From NCBI GenBank assembly GCA_003116995.1, contig BDSL01000001.1, forward strand, positions 806,001 through 870,000: a DNA stretch of 64,000 nucleotides. Reading direction: 5' to 3'. The first letter of the stretch is position 1. Each line of letters begins with the position of its first letter. Below are positions 41,501 through 53,548 of the stretch, piece by piece. The stretch comes from Yamagishiella unicocca (Eukaryota; Chlorophyta; Chlorophyceae; Chlamydomonadales; Volvocaceae). Both the position numbers and the translations under genes were made by a program. The notes beneath the pieces were generated by a model. That model had not been told where the DNA came from and did not search any database. It worked only from the letters and a program-made list of their open reading frames with translations.

Positions 41501-43858
41501 GAACAGGAAGATCTGCGAGCGCACGGAGGCCGCGGCGTGCAAGCGGGCATTAAATCAAAGGCTGCCGTAGGGGTGTTTTGGGGGGAGAACCCGTGGATGC
41601 GAGGAAAAACCGTAGGGCGGGGGTCAGGGACGGATCCCGGAGTGGGGCAGGAGGTGGGTTGCGGCTGGTCGCCTTATTGCTCCGCGGCCGAGGGCGGCGG
41701 GGAGCACTGGCAGCCAGACCCCCGGACCAAGGCCGAAATGCGATGCCCCGAAGGCGCCGACCCCTGGGTCGGTGTGCAAGGCTCATCGGAGAACCTAACC
41801 GACAACCGGCACTGCTACGGCGGCCTGTTGCACGTGCTCTGAATGCCCCAGCCGCACAACGGTGCCCCAGGAGTCATGGGGCCTTATGGCAGTCTTAGCG
41901 CCCTTACATTTGCGCGTCGCCATCTGCTGCACCAGCAGCCGAGAGCCGCGCCACTGCTCTTCCCTCATACAAGCAGTGGACCCCCAGGTGCCCGTCCCCA
42001 TCCCGCTCACATCGTTGCGGGGGCAGGTCTCGTCGCGGCCGCCCACCACGAATAAACTGTCCTCTGCGGGCCCAGGCGGGCGGGAGGGGGGGGCGGGGGG
42101 GCGGTTGGATGCCTGGGTGGGGAAGCAGCGGAACGGTTGGGTGCCTGGATGGGAAGCAACGGAATGGCGGCTGTGAGGCATCGGCGTGAGGAACACACAG
42201 CAGAAGCCTGAGCAGAACCCCGACATTAATCCAAGACATCTTGATCCCGCAACGCCATGCTGCCTCCCCTCCCCTCCCCTCCGAGTCAGGTTCGGGTTGC
42301 AACCAGTGTCGCTCTAGCATATCCTCCACCTCGACCAAGTTCTCGACCACGCACCCATAAACCGGGCTCTCAAAACGTTTTCACTGAACCGCGCGGGGTC
42401 CTTGCTTACGCTCGTCTAGGCATAGCAGCCGGGGTAGACATAGCAGCCGGGGTGGACACTCGACCTCCGGATTTCCTTACCTCAACCAACTCCTACATCA
42501 TGCACGTCCAAACGTGTGTACCCAACGTTCTCCTCACAGGCTTCCCTAGTCAATGCTGACCCCACGGCGCCATCCCCTCATACCCCTTCCCTCCCCGCCT
42601 CCAACCCACTCACTCGAAACCGTCACCGAGTGTCCTGTCCTGGCGGGCGGCGGCACTCCCTCCAGCGCCACACGCCTGCTGCTCCAGGCGCATGCGCTCA
42701 GCGGCCGCAGCTCCCACAGCGCCAGTGTGCGCCCCTCGCCCCCCACAGCGTACAGCACGCTGGAGGGTGAGGCGCCGGCGCCGTCGGAGGAGGCGGGTGC
42801 GGAGGCGGCTGCATCGAGGAGGGCAGGGGACGGGCACCATGGATTTCGCACGGGGGGGACACCCTATCTACCGAGGAGGTGCAGGGGCGGGGTAGAAACG
42901 CGTCTTCGACGTACGAAAAGGAGAAGTTTTGATTCAGGGGTGGGTAGGCGTTCGATACGGTTGGAAGGTGCTTCGGGTTTGGGGTTAGCCCGTGGCGTGG
43001 ATGGGATTGCTGCGTGGAGGTTGGGTGGCTCCGGCAGGACCGGACGGGCGGGTTAGTCGTTGGGTGAGCCTAAGTGCTCGTTTATTTGCTTGTTTGGTGG
43101 GTGGCCTATCTTTTGTGTGACAAAAGAAGTAAGACCATACAATTCAAAGGGTTAAATTGGGTGGGCGCATCGCGTGGGCAGCAGCGACCCACGGGACTAC
43201 TGCCGCCGACGTCGCCTTCCCTCGTTCGCGCAAGTCACACACGTCTTCGCTCGTGACTCGACAGCGACAGCGGCAGGAAGGCAACAGCAACGGTACATGG
43301 CATCATACATTTCGGGTAACAGTGCCAAGGTGCTCGCGACTGGGGGCCGGGCCAGGGAAGGGGTGGAAGCGGCGGCGACGGCGACGGCCGTCGGCGGCGA
43401 AAGGGCAGTTGGCTGCATCGACCGAAAGAGACCTCACAGCATGAGGCGAAGGCCGCGACCCAGAAGCGACGCGTCGTGGTGTTTGTCGGAAACGAGCCGA
43501 GGCACGCGCGCGGCCGCGGGCCTTGCGCGAACCATAACGAACCCGCCGCCAGCACCCCAAGGTCGTCGGCCATTCGCGCGACCCACGGGGCGGACCTCCC
43601 ACCGCGCGAAGTGGGTGGCTCACAGGGAGAGACGGCGTGGTGCGGCAGTACCGTCACACAAATCCGGTCACGTTGCTACATCCCCCTCCCTGCCGCGCCG
43701 CGGAAACGCTTACCGACGGCGAGCAAACTGGTGAAGTCGGTGGGGAGGTCGGCGGGGGTGCTGCCAGAGAGGTTAAGCCGCTCGCCCCAGACGTAGCCGT
43801 TCGGTGACGGCGAGGCGCTGGCGACGGCCTTGAGGGAGGCCGGGGGCTGCGAGGCCAT
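35861..43858 (-). CDS. Kelch-repeat protein fused to an HMG-box region
   Basis: Minus-strand exons 43714-43858, 42614-42808, 42011-42063, 40964-41512, 40333-40700, 39792-40069, 39453-39577, 37569-39256 and 35861-37286 join in phase to 1608 residues. The first seven exons form a Kelch beta-propeller: blades show LYAVGGEGRTLALWEL, TGHSV, LFVVGGRDE, SGHAVCAIGPQIYIFGGEGE, GHSVTCLGGSIFMFGGEA and MLLFGGRDASGKALGDVWVL. Exon 8 encodes an HMG-box-like region (FTSFQVFAADMQSQLRA, then 26 Gln, then DRQLAAAWGSLPAEMQTQF). Exon 9 encodes GTIDGMFNSGYLATVNVRG, a motif like that accompanying HMG boxes in plant ARID/HMG proteins, and poly-Q/His/Ala tracts. It could be a nuclear chromatin or transcription factor. 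The Kelch-to-HMG junction (39453 to 39256, or alternatively to 39193, both phase 0) rests on phase only. Two separate genes, the second starting near ATG 39169, remain possible. Confidence 0.62.
37985..38062 (-). repeat. (CAG)25 tract encoding polyglutamine
   Basis: Twenty-five uninterrupted CTG triplets on the plus strand at 37988-38062 (CAG on the coding strand), followed in coding direction by one CAA, encode 26 Gln in the middle of the HMG-like region of the Kelch-HMG gene. Confidence 0.97.
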
Positions 43859-44208
43859 GATTTGGGGTGACGCTCGGACACGGATAGCCGCGGGAGCCGT
43901 TAAGGCGTGGTGGTTGGGGTGTTAAAAAGGAGCGCGCACAGTTCAGAAATCTTCGGACAATACATCTAAGTGGATAGGTCGGGGTTTCCTCGAATTGACT
44001 TCTTTCGAGGCAGCGCCGAGGCTGCAAAACGACGTACAGGTCATACGTTCGCCACCTGCGCTTCGCGCCATTTTTTCGATCGACAGGTATGCGTTAATAG
44101 ACTCTTGTTACTCAAAAATTGAGCATCGTGGCGTATTGCAACCAGGTAAACCTGATCGTCGGACTGGTATTCTCGTGTTCGACGACGACTACCAGGTTTG
44201 AGGAAATT
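43859..44208. promoter_or_regulatory. Short divergent promoter region
   Basis: Only 350 bases separate the start codons of the Kelch-HMG gene (minus) and the F-box/LRR gene (plus), so both promoters and 5' UTRs must share this stretch. It is clearly lower in GC than the flanking exons; no obvious TATA box was seen. Confidence 0.6.
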
Positions 44209-47200
44209 ATGGCCTCTTTCAATGACCTTGATGACGCCCTGCTGGAATCTGTATTAAAATGGCTAAGCAGCACAGAACTTAGGAACAGCGCATGCCTCGT
44301 ATGCAAGCGCTGGCGGGAGGCATGCAACCACAGCTCATCGCGACCGGGCGTCTGCCGCGACCTCGACATCAACGTCTTGTGAGTACTAATAACTAGTTGC
44401 AAAACCAAAAACGTCGCAAACCCTGGACTTGCGGCAAAACCTTGCGCCCAACTCGTTCCGTTACGGCAACGCGCTCCGCACCGTGCTCGCGCAGTTGGGA
44501 GGTGCACCACCCGCGCGGCCTGGGTGTCAGAGCCCCCGCGATGCCATGGCACGATGGCGTTGACCGCGTCCGTGAGTTTGGCAGCAGGATGGCCAGCGCT
44601 CGCCCCGGCGGCAGCAGCCGCCGGCCCCGCACGGCCGAACCTGCTTTCCTCAGCAAGGCCGCCGTGGCGCGGTGGCTGCAGTCCCGTGCCGCCCGAGTGG
44701 AGGTGCTGCGCATCAGCCACACGGAAGTCCGCGCCAGGGTGGCGGGGACTGGTCTCAGAGCTGCCGCGCGGCACGACCTGCAGGCAAGCAAGCAGTCAGG
44801 CGGTCAGGCCGCCAGCCGCCAGGCGGGGGGCACCCGCCGGGGAGCCTGGGGGAATTCTGGAGGGGTCCTGGGTGTGGACGATGTGTACCCACTTTGGCGG
44901 ATGAGCTGGAAGGCGGTGCTTTCCCCCACCTGGGTCCCTCACCCCCTGCGGCCTGCACCTACCCAATGCCGCAGCCTGATGACCTCACGGCGCTGCTGGC
45001 CGCGCTGCCCTCCCTGACGGAGCTGCACCTGCACAGCGCCTGCGACCTGCTGCCGGACACCGCAGCACTGCTACTGCCACCCGAGGCTGCACCCGCCTTC
45101 CCCTTCGCCGCAGCCGGAGCCGCAGCCCCAGCCGGAGCCGCAGCTGCTGCTGCTGCTGCTGTTGCTGGCCCCCCCCAGCAGCAAGTGCCCAGGGCCTTAG
45201 CACTGCCGCTGGCAGATCGGCTGCGGCGGCTGGCGCTGTGCCGCGCAGGGTACGAGCTGGGTTCCGAGGAGGGGGCGGCGCTGGCGGCGGCGCTGGGCGG
45301 ACTGCGGGCGCTGCAGGAGCTGCAGCTCACGCTGGACCCACCATCGGAGGAGGGGCTGGCGCGGCTGCCTGACGCATGGTCGGCGCTCACGGGCCTCACG
45401 GTACGGCGTACGACATAGGGCAAGCTGGGCGTGTCGTCACTACTGCGCGACGGGTGTCCTCGTGGGGAAGAGGTGGGGGCCGAGGGGGTGCGCATGCCGC
45501 GTGGGAAGCACGGGGGGGGGGTATGCGGGTCATGATGCGGCCAGCACAGGGCAGGTTGAGGGTCGCTGTGCTGGAATGTCCCGACGTGTGGAAGTGGAGA
45601 GAAGCCGAAGTCGTCATCGGCGGGCGGGTCGTATATGTAGGGCTGCCGCCCACAAGTACGGTTCCCCACAGCCTGCCGCACGGCCAGCACACCGCGAGTC
45701 CAAACACCCAAACCACCCAGCCACCCAACCGGCCAACCGCCACCCAACCACCCAACCGCCACCCAACCGCCCAACCGCCTAACCGGCCAACCGGCCCCCA
45801 GGCGCTGCGGCTGAGCGGCCACCGGCACCTGCGCCGCCTGCCCCGCTGGCTGCCCGCCTCCCTGCGCCGCCTCAGCGAGCTGGAGCTGTGCGCTTGCGGG
45901 CTGCGAGCCATGCCGGTGGCGGCGCTGGCGGGGCTGGCAGAGCTGCGGCTGCTCAGCTTGGACCGCTGTCCGCTGGGGTACGGCAACGCGGCGGTTTCGT
46001 TGGACGCGTGGTGGCCGCCGGAGGCGGGGGCGGGGCCGGAGCCCGGCGAAGGCGCGGCCGGAGGGAGCGGCGACCGGAAGGAGGGCGGCGACGGCCTCGG
46101 CGGCGGGTTGAGAGGGCTGGAGGTGCTGCGGCTGCGGGAGTGCGAGATCGTGGCACTGCCGTACGCTATATCGCAGTGAGTGGGCGCGCGGAGGGGAGGA
46201 GGAAGAGCAGGAGGGGAAGTGATGCAAGGTGGAGGAGGTGGTGGATGCGGGGGGTTGTGGGAGCGGGACCAGAAGTTGTGTGGCGAGGTGAGATGGCGGG
46301 CAGGGCGTTGCGCTACTGCGCCGCTCCTTTGCCGGCCCCACACGCCTTAATGAGGTGCGTCCGGCCCCCTCCGCTCCCTCCGCTCCCTCCGCCCCCTCCG
46401 CTCCCTCCGCCCCTTCCGCCCCCTCCGCCCCCCGCTCCCAGGCTAACCAATCTGCGCCAGCTGGAGCTAGGCGGCAACCCGCTGGGGGAGCGGGCCCTGG
46501 CCGCGAGCTGCGAGGGCAGCGGCGGCCAGCTGAGGGCGTCAGTGCTCCGCTACCTCAGAGACTCGGGTGCGGGGTGGGGGGGGCGCGCCAGGGGTTGTGA
46601 CAGCCGCCCGATTAGCAGTAGTCGTCAGGTCCGAGGTGTGGAGGGGAGGGGAGGGGGGCATAACGACCGGTTACGCAACGTAGGTATTGTAGCTGGCGCA
46701 TTGTCTTCGCACATAGTTTTTGTGTGTGAAGTGGAGGGGAGGGGAGGTGGTGACACGGTGGTGTTTATAAGAGGATCCGCGATCGGGGGTGGGGGCGAGA
46801 AGGGGTCCTGGCCCACACGGGGACCGCTCGCGGGCCGCAGAGAGGCCAGGGGAAAGATATACAGAGCACATTGGCACGAATTTATCACCCTAGCATGCCT
46901 GCCTTCCTGCCCCATGTCGTCATTGCGGGGGGCTGCACAGCGGCCGCATCATACGGTGTGTTTCCTGACAGCTGTACGCGCCGCCCCCCGCCGCTCCTGC
47001 CTGTGCCGCCCCTTCGGGCAGGGGACCGAGGCTTCGAGCTGCTGGAGAGCTGCCCGCGCCTGGGGCACCTGGGACTGGACGGGTGCGGCATGAGCGTCGT
47101 ACCGCCACGGGTGTCCAAGCTAAGCCAGCTGACCTCGCTGGACTTCAGGTACGACAGCCCTGCGCAATCCATCACCCCGCCCTCGGGTGGCGCCGGCGTG

Positions 47201-47777
47201 GCGCCGGCTGCACGCCTGGTGCACCACCACACTTGGTCGGTTGCTGCTTCCTCCCCTTCCTTAAGGCACGGTAGCGGGGTGCTACGTCCCCCCGACAGCG
47301 CAATGAAGGAATCAAACTCTCGCCGCCAGCTTCAGGGGTCCACTGTGACTATGGGGTCTCGCTTCATACGCCAAGCACCAACTTGTGCCAACCTCTAGAT
47401 GCGTGGCGGCCCCAGCGCACCAACCCCTGTTGGTACCCGGCACCTCGGCTTTCTGTGGCCCTGACCCGAAACAGGTTGCATTAGGTTCCCAACCGCGTGC
47501 CGTCCTCAAAAGTGTAACATAGCGCGCAGCGCGCGCAGCGCAGCGTGTCATACTGCCGGCAGCAGCACGAGTGCTGCGACATCCGTCTGGCGCAGTGCGG
47601 CATGTGAGTGCTCTTAAACCTCGGAAACTGCCGCGCCCTGCGTCGCCCCGCCGCCCCAGCCATAACACGGAGTTGGATTTGGACGCGAGCCAGCTGGCGG
47701 AGCTGCAGCGGGACCTCCCGCAGCTGGTGCATCTTCGTCTTGTTGGCTGTGCCGCTGGTGAACAGCTGTGCAGCTAA
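44209..47777 (+). CDS. F-box / leucine-rich-repeat protein
   Basis: Exons 44209-44378, 44495-44783, 44975-45400, 45802-46175, 46442-46566, 47022-47148 and 47660-47777 join in phase to 542 residues. The N-terminal F-box reads LDDALLESVLKWLSSTELRN followed by CLVCKRWREA. After it come LRR units: RAARVEVLRISHTE, LPSLTELHLHSACDLLPD, LRALQELQLTLDPPSEEGL, LRRLSELELCACGLRAMPV, LRGLEVLRLRECEIVALP, LTNLRQLELGGNPLGERAL, CPRLGHLGLDGCGMSVVPP and LPQLVHLRLVGCAAGE. F-box/LRR proteins are substrate adaptors of SCF ubiquitin ligases. Intron 2 begins with GC (CAG-gcaagc) and is the only GC-AG intron noted. Introns 3 and 4 carry CCAACCG-type and CCCTCCGCT-type tandem repeats. Exon 2's acceptor at 44494 is the weakest border. 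Confidence 0.8.
45717..45795 (+). repeat. CCAACCGC-type tandem repeat in an intron
   Basis: Repeated CCAACCGCCAC, CCAACCAC and CCAACCGG units fill the pyrimidine-rich end of intron 3 of the F-box/LRR gene, right up to its acceptor. Confidence 0.85.
46366..46434 (+). repeat. CCCTCCGCT 9-bp tandem repeat before an acceptor
   Basis: About seven imperfect copies of CCCTCCGCT/CCCTCCGCC serve as the polypyrimidine tract of intron 4 of the F-box/LRR gene. Confidence 0.85.
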
Positions 47778-47833
47778 TGGTTAGTTAGTGCACAAATGTA
47801 GCAATACCTTGCCCTCGGGGCCGAGCTTGGACC

Positions 47834-48265
47834 GTGTGGCGCACGTTGCCGCGACGTAGTCGCTTTCTAAAACAATGTAACAACTCTGCATTCGGGTATC
47901 CGGCTTGCATCTTTTTATTTCATGTAGCTTTCAATGATGAAGTTGTAGTTGTGTTGGATCCGTCAAGTCGGGTGCAATATCGACCGCCCATCGAACGCGA
48001 CAAGTTTGCATTGTTACATGACGCACCGGAGCCGCTAGGCAACGCTGTTCGTTTCGTCTTTAATGAAGTGACTGAAAGTGTCTTGGCGAATGTTGCCTAT
48101 GCAGTTATCATCACGCCAAATGATTTCGAGGTCGCAACCGTCCACGTTCCAAATTTCAGGCGAGTCGTTAGCGACATTGTACGCCGTGTAGGTATACGAA
48201 CGTCATTTGTGATTTATGAGATGTTGCTGCCAGCTGGCATGGATCCAGCGGTCGTTAGGGCTTGA
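47834..48265 (+). other. Orphan coding-like stretch without a start codon
   Basis: A frame ending at TGA 48263-48265 encodes about 110 residues with balanced, protein-like composition, for example DEVVVVLDPSSRVQY, ERDKFALLHDAPEPLGNAVR, NVAYAVIITPNDFEVATVHV and RTSFVIYEMLLPAG. There is no ATG early in the frame; a possible acceptor (ttttatttcatgtag) ends at 47927. Codons ending in A or T are common, unlike the GC-ending codons of all neighbouring genes. It could be a relic of a transposon or virus, or a lone exon of a gene. I do not recognise the family. Confidence 0.4.
47876..47880 (+). promoter_or_regulatory. TGTAA polyadenylation signal of the F-box/LRR gene
   Basis: TGTAA, about 100 bases after the stop at 47775-47777. 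Confidence 0.5.
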
Positions 48266-48539
48266 CCCTCTGTCGACCGGCCCAACGACTGCGGCCCAAC
48301 CGTGGCGGGCCCAACCGGGGCCTAACGGAACCTCGCTGCCTCGGCACCCGAAAACACGCCATAATAGCGCGCACGGACTCCCAAAAATCCTATCAACTAA
48401 ACCTCAACATCCACAGGTCCTCTGCAACAACGTTCAAGCAACTTCGAAGTGATTTGAAGCACACAGTCATTACAGAGCCGACAGCGCAGACGGCTGGTGT
48501 TACTACACTTCCTTCAGGCCTTTCTTTCTGAACAGAGAA

Positions 48540-51341
48540 ATGTCTTGCACCACTCCCAACATCGATTCTGCCATTGTTTGCGGTAAGCAGCCCGCCGAGC
48601 AAATCCTCGTAGACATGCCTCCGATATGCCAGCTTCATCGACACTAAGAAATGCTGTGATGTTCCTCCAGTTCCACCCTGAGTATTTTTCTCTGGCGTCC
48701 TGCTTATGCGCGTAGCTGTTCTGCTCCAATCCTCTCTGCCGCAGACAACGGCTCCGGCGTCGTCAAGGCTGGCTACTCGGGCGAGGATGCGCCGCGAGTC
48801 ATGTTCGCCAGCGTGACTGGCCGACCCCGGCACAGCATGGCCATGGTAAACGGCGTTTAATCCGAAGCAGGGACCGGCACCTGGCATGACGGGCACCGCT
48901 TACACTGTCAGCGCCACCGCAAAACCTGCCACCCTCAGTCTGCTTCGCACCGCCACCTTCCGCTACCGCAAACGCACTGCGCACTCCCCGTACTATCCTG
49001 CGCTCCCTTGCGCTCGCAGCCTTTCCCCCCTGCTGCACTTGCCCCTTCCGACCGCACCTGCCGCCCACTTCCCGCCCCTTTTCCTTATCAACATCTCACC
49101 GCACCCCGCCCGCTCGCCCACCGTCCTCCCTCCCTGCAGCTGGGCATGTCCGCCCGTGAGGTCTACGTGGGCGACGAGGCGCAGGCCAAGCGCGGCGTCC
49201 TGTCGCTTTCTTACCCCATTGAGCACGGCATCGTGACCAACTGGGATGATATGGAGTCGGTGTGGCGCCACACCTTCGACAACCAGCTGCGGGTGGACAC
49301 CACAGAGCGGCCCGTCATGCTCACGGAGGCGCCCCTGAACCCTAAGAACAACAGGTGCGCGAGGGGACGCATCCAACAGCCGCGCAAACGTGCGTTTCGT
49401 CGCGATGCAAGGGTGCAATCCAAACAACGTATTAACCAACAGCGGGCGTCCTTGCGGTGCGAGGGTGGGAGCCCACCGCCCTCACGAAGACTCAACCCAG
49501 CGATAGCTCCACGCCGGACCGCTCCTGAGCTCGAGCTAGGTTCCCTCGTCACTGCTGATGAAACCCACTCGCGGCCCCAGGGAGAAGACCACCGAGATCA
49601 TGATGGAGACCTTCCAGGTTCCCGCCCTGTACGTGGCCATCCAGGCGGTGCTGTCGTTGTACGCGTCCGGCCGCACAACCGGCCTGGTGCTGGACATCGG
49701 GGACGGAGTGTCACACGCAGTGCCCGTGTATGAGGGTGAGTGGCTGGGCGGCTGCGCGGCTGGGCCGCTGGGCGGCTGGGCAGCTGGTGGGATGTCGGGG
49801 TTTGAAGTGGGCCCAGGGGCTGAATGGGGCACCGCTGCCTTGGAGCGACACCGTGCCCTGCGATGCGGACTCGCGCCCGACGCCGCCGCTCTGCGCGACA
49901 ACACCCCCGCGGCACGCTTGTGACTCCAGCAGCTCGGGCTCATGAACGCGCCGTCGCCGCCCCTGCCGACAGGTTTCGCGATGCCCCACGCCATCCGGCG
50001 GCTGGACGTTGCGGGCCGCGATGTGACTCAGTACATGTCCCGACTGCTGACGGAGGCGGGGATCAAGTTGACCAACAGCGCGGAGATGGAGATCGTGAGG
50101 GACATTAAGGTGGGTCGGGAATGGGGCTGGAGGAGGAGCACGAGGAGCAGGGAGGAAAAGGGCAAGGGTCGAAGGGTCCAGGGCCAAAAGGGGAGCAGAG
50201 GTCAAGGGGCCGCCATACCGGTCACGCGGGCGGCAGATACCCCGCACACGGGCTGAAGCGTTTTCTCTTCTGCTATCCACGCCCGATGCAACCCTAACGG
50301 CCGCTGACGTGCATGTAATTCCGCATGCCTCCCATACGTGTCGTACAGATATTACCTTTCTAATACGTGCGAGCATGTATCCGCCCCTCCAGGAGCGGCT
50401 GGCCTATGTGGCTCAGGACTTCGAGGCGGAGCTGCGCGCCGCCCGCTCCAGCTCGATGGTGAGCAAGGACTATCAGCTGCCGGACGGCAACAACATCAGC
50501 ATCGGCGAGGAGCGATTCAGGTATGTGTGCGCCGGGGTGGGCAGCATGGGGAGGAGGTCTTCGCGCCGACGGCGCAATCCATCGCCCTGTCACGCATCCA
50601 CAGAAAGGGCGCCGCCAGCAACAAGCACACACACTGGCAAGTTGTCTTTCGTTGACTGTAAATCAAAAGTGAATGCCGCATCAATCACGTCGATAACGAC
50701 CGCTGTATCGCTCCAACCCATGCTTGCCGTACGTCCCAGGCTCCGCATCCGCGATTCGTTACTGACCTTGTCTACTCGGTCCCCGCAACTACCCGCCCGT
50801 CCCCGCTCACCAGGTGCTCTGAGGTGCTGTTCGACCCCTCCCCGCTGGGCTTGGAGTCGGGCGGCGGCATCCACAACATGTTGATGGACTCCATCACCGC
50901 CTGCGACATCGACGTGCGCAAGGACCTGATGCATAACTTGGTGCTATCGGGCGGCACCACCATGGTCGAGGGGATAGCGGCCAGGTGAGGCAGGGATATG
51001 CGCCGCATAGGGTGTAGAGACAGGGAGGGGCTGGTACGGCACATTCATATTACCGCAACGGGCGAAGATAATGGAAGGCAACCCCGTCGCCCAGCGTTAG
51101 GCGGTTAAAACCTCTCCGTCCGTGCGACCCTTCCTCACGCGCCCGCAGGCTGCTGAAGGAGATGACTGCCATGGCACCGCCGGCCTCCACCGTGCGTGTG
51201 GTGGCTCCCCCGGAGCGCAAGTACCTGGTCTGGATCGGCGGCAGCGTGCTAGCCTCGCTGGCATCATTTGGCACCCAGTGGATCACGCGGGAGGAGTACA
51301 ACGAGTGCGGACCCACCATTGTCCACCGCAAGTGCTTCTGA
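48540..51341 (+). CDS. NAP1: Divergent actin, NAP1-like
   Basis: Exons 48540-48582, 48745-48845, 49140-49354, 49581-49735, 49973-50109, 50393-50520, 50814-50984 and 51149-51341 join in phase to 380 residues, close to conventional actin. Actin hallmarks are [91 protein letters not shown], the adenosine/hinge motif [12 protein letters not shown] and the terminal IVHRKCF. It differs from conventional actin at many usually fixed sites ([11 protein letters not shown] in place of [24 protein letters not shown] near the C-terminus). That fits Chlamydomonas NAP1, the second, non-conventional actin that is expressed when conventional actin is compromised. The start follows a short N-terminal exon, [14 protein letters not shown]. 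Confidence 0.93.
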
Positions 51342-53548
51342 GCTCGCAAGTGTTAGGCGGACCGGGCGGAATTTCTGTGTCCTCGATGCGGGAAGTTGAC
51401 AGCGGATTGAGGCGTTTGGATGGGTACGGGAACATGGGATCCTCCTCCAGACGGACGGCACACCATGCTCTTCTTTTGGTTAACTGGCTTGACGCTGGGG
51501 TCTTTTTGCGCCGACAGTAACAGGCTTAGCGGGAACTTGGACCCTAGTCAGCTACTCGTAGAGCAACTATTTAATGCATGAGGCGCCCCCAACGCATATA
51601 TGTACGATTTACGTGGCCATAGCTACAGGGCAAAGTAGGCCACGAGGACGGGTAGCTTGGCGGTGCACCCGGTGTACCCAGGTTATGGTGCGCCCAGGGG
51701 CACTCGGGGGCCAAGAAGCAGACAAGGGACGGCAAGCAGTGCTTGCCCAGGCAGCGTCGCGCCGTACATGGACGAGGCGAAATAAAGGAGCGTAGCACAT
51801 TAGCAGGATGATGCATGAGTAGCCCGTACTGCTTTGCGATCAATGATTTGTTGGGCTATGAGTAATGAGCTGGCTGCAGCCACAATTGCCAATGTACGGG
51901 GCAAAGCCGTGCATGCGCCACGTCGCAGAGGAGGAAACGGCGGAAAACGTTTAGCGGCATGGGATGGCGTGGTGCTGGTTGTATAGAAGATTCGTGTGGG
52001 AGGCGGCTTGTACGGGAGTACTGCACGCTGTCCGTCTGAGCTCGCTTGCTTTGTTTGGCGTGCAATCAAGGCACCGAGCGCAAGTTACGCTGTGCGTGGC
52101 ACTCTTCCAAGTAATTGTAAGGCTTTTTAAAGGGCGCGATCCTATTTTACCATTGCGGTGGCTACACGATGCGATTTGCTACCAGCACTCGGGCAGCACC
52201 CCTACGACGAATCATCTAGGCATTTCCGGAACGGAATGCCGTAGCAAAGGCCCTAGGGATAGACTCAGGGCCTTACTCGTTTGTTGACAACTGGGGTGCT
52301 GGCTGCTGCTGTTTTCGCCTCTGGGCTGTTGTCTTGGTGGTTTGCCATTGGTTCGGTGCGCCTGGCTGGGTATCTGTCTCTTTCGTCTCCACCAGTGTCC
52401 GGCGCATTCGCCCGATGGTTATGTCCTTTGGTCTGGAGCCCACTGTCATACGTACTGCTGATGGGCAGTCAGTTGTGTCGGCGGACAACTGGGCGCATGC
52501 ACCGACCCATGGGCCGATGCCTTGGCTTCGTGTTGCCGTTTAACATGATCTTGGCGAATAGGCGCGACTCCCTTCCTCTCGCCCAAGTATGCACTGGATG
52601 GGACATTTTGGACATAAGACGATCGCTTACATCGTAACACTTGGTAACAAGCAGGTCCGCAGCCAGGCAGAGCCAGGCGGCAGCCGGCTGGTGCTGCAGT
52701 AACGAGCGATTTGGGTTGCAAGCCGATCGACACGATTGAAGCGGGCTAGATACACCAGCATTGTCTAATGGCCATGCCCCTACTTCGTGACGATGGACCG
52801 ACAGCATTGTGCCGACCTCGCTCTGCGTTGAGCTTACGATTCTACCGGTGCTTTTGCACAGTTATGAGAACATATCTTCGATGCGTGTTTGTTGTTCCAT
52901 GACGTTGTTTGCTGCTGTAGCGACACCTGCTGCACCGGCGTTTGTTTGGGTTGAGCTGACAGATGGCCAACCAGCAAGGTTGGCTTGAGACCCCTAGGTC
53001 CAAATACTTAGCCTACAAATCCAGGGGACACGTTTGATGCAAGCTCATCATCGGGGCTTCTGAGGCACTGAGTCATTTCCTCGTCATGGGCAGTTAATGC
53101 TGTTCGCGGTCAAAAAAACGGTTTCGGGGCCGATTCGCCTTGCCCCGCAATGTCCCCCCTTCAGAATTTCCTAGCGTAAAGCCGCCCTAAGATACAGAAA
53201 AAACATGGAACGATAAACGCTGGCACGATAAACGTTGAGCCTTCGATATCCTGTTTCAGACGGCCTGAGGCCCCGACAGTGCTGGGGCGACGGTTCGGTT
53301 CGCTGTTCCGTATATCCCAGCTAAGCGTCCCTCTGGTTGGATTCCGTTGGGAGGCATAAGCAAAGGCAGCGCAGGCGACGCTCGGCGATCTTGGCAACCC
53401 TTGAATTTGCCGCGCCGGCCCAGAGCAAAGGGAACAGATGGCGCCCTCCCCTATGCCCGACCTGTCGAAGTTATCTTGCTTCGACCTAGCGAACCTTCAA
53501 CCCCCGCCGGTCGTTGGTCCCGAAGACTGGGCAGTGAGCGAGGCCTGG
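51342..53548. other. Intergenic with one dispersed-repeat copy
   Basis: NAP1 3' flank (TGTAA at 52116-52120), a repeat copy at 52333-52460, and the MAT3 upstream region. ORFs here show no domain. Confidence 0.4.
52333..52460 (+). repeat. Dispersed repeat copy B (long)
   Basis: Contains cttggtggtttgccattgg, tatctgtctctttcgtctcc, gtgtccggcgcattcgcccg and tttggtctggagcccactgt. It lies between NAP1 and MAT3. Confidence 0.8.

Noticed and set aside
44959..46341. 460-codon minus-strand ORF
   Set aside because: Antisense shadow of F-box/LRR exons 3 and 4; it also crosses the CCAACCG intron repeat.
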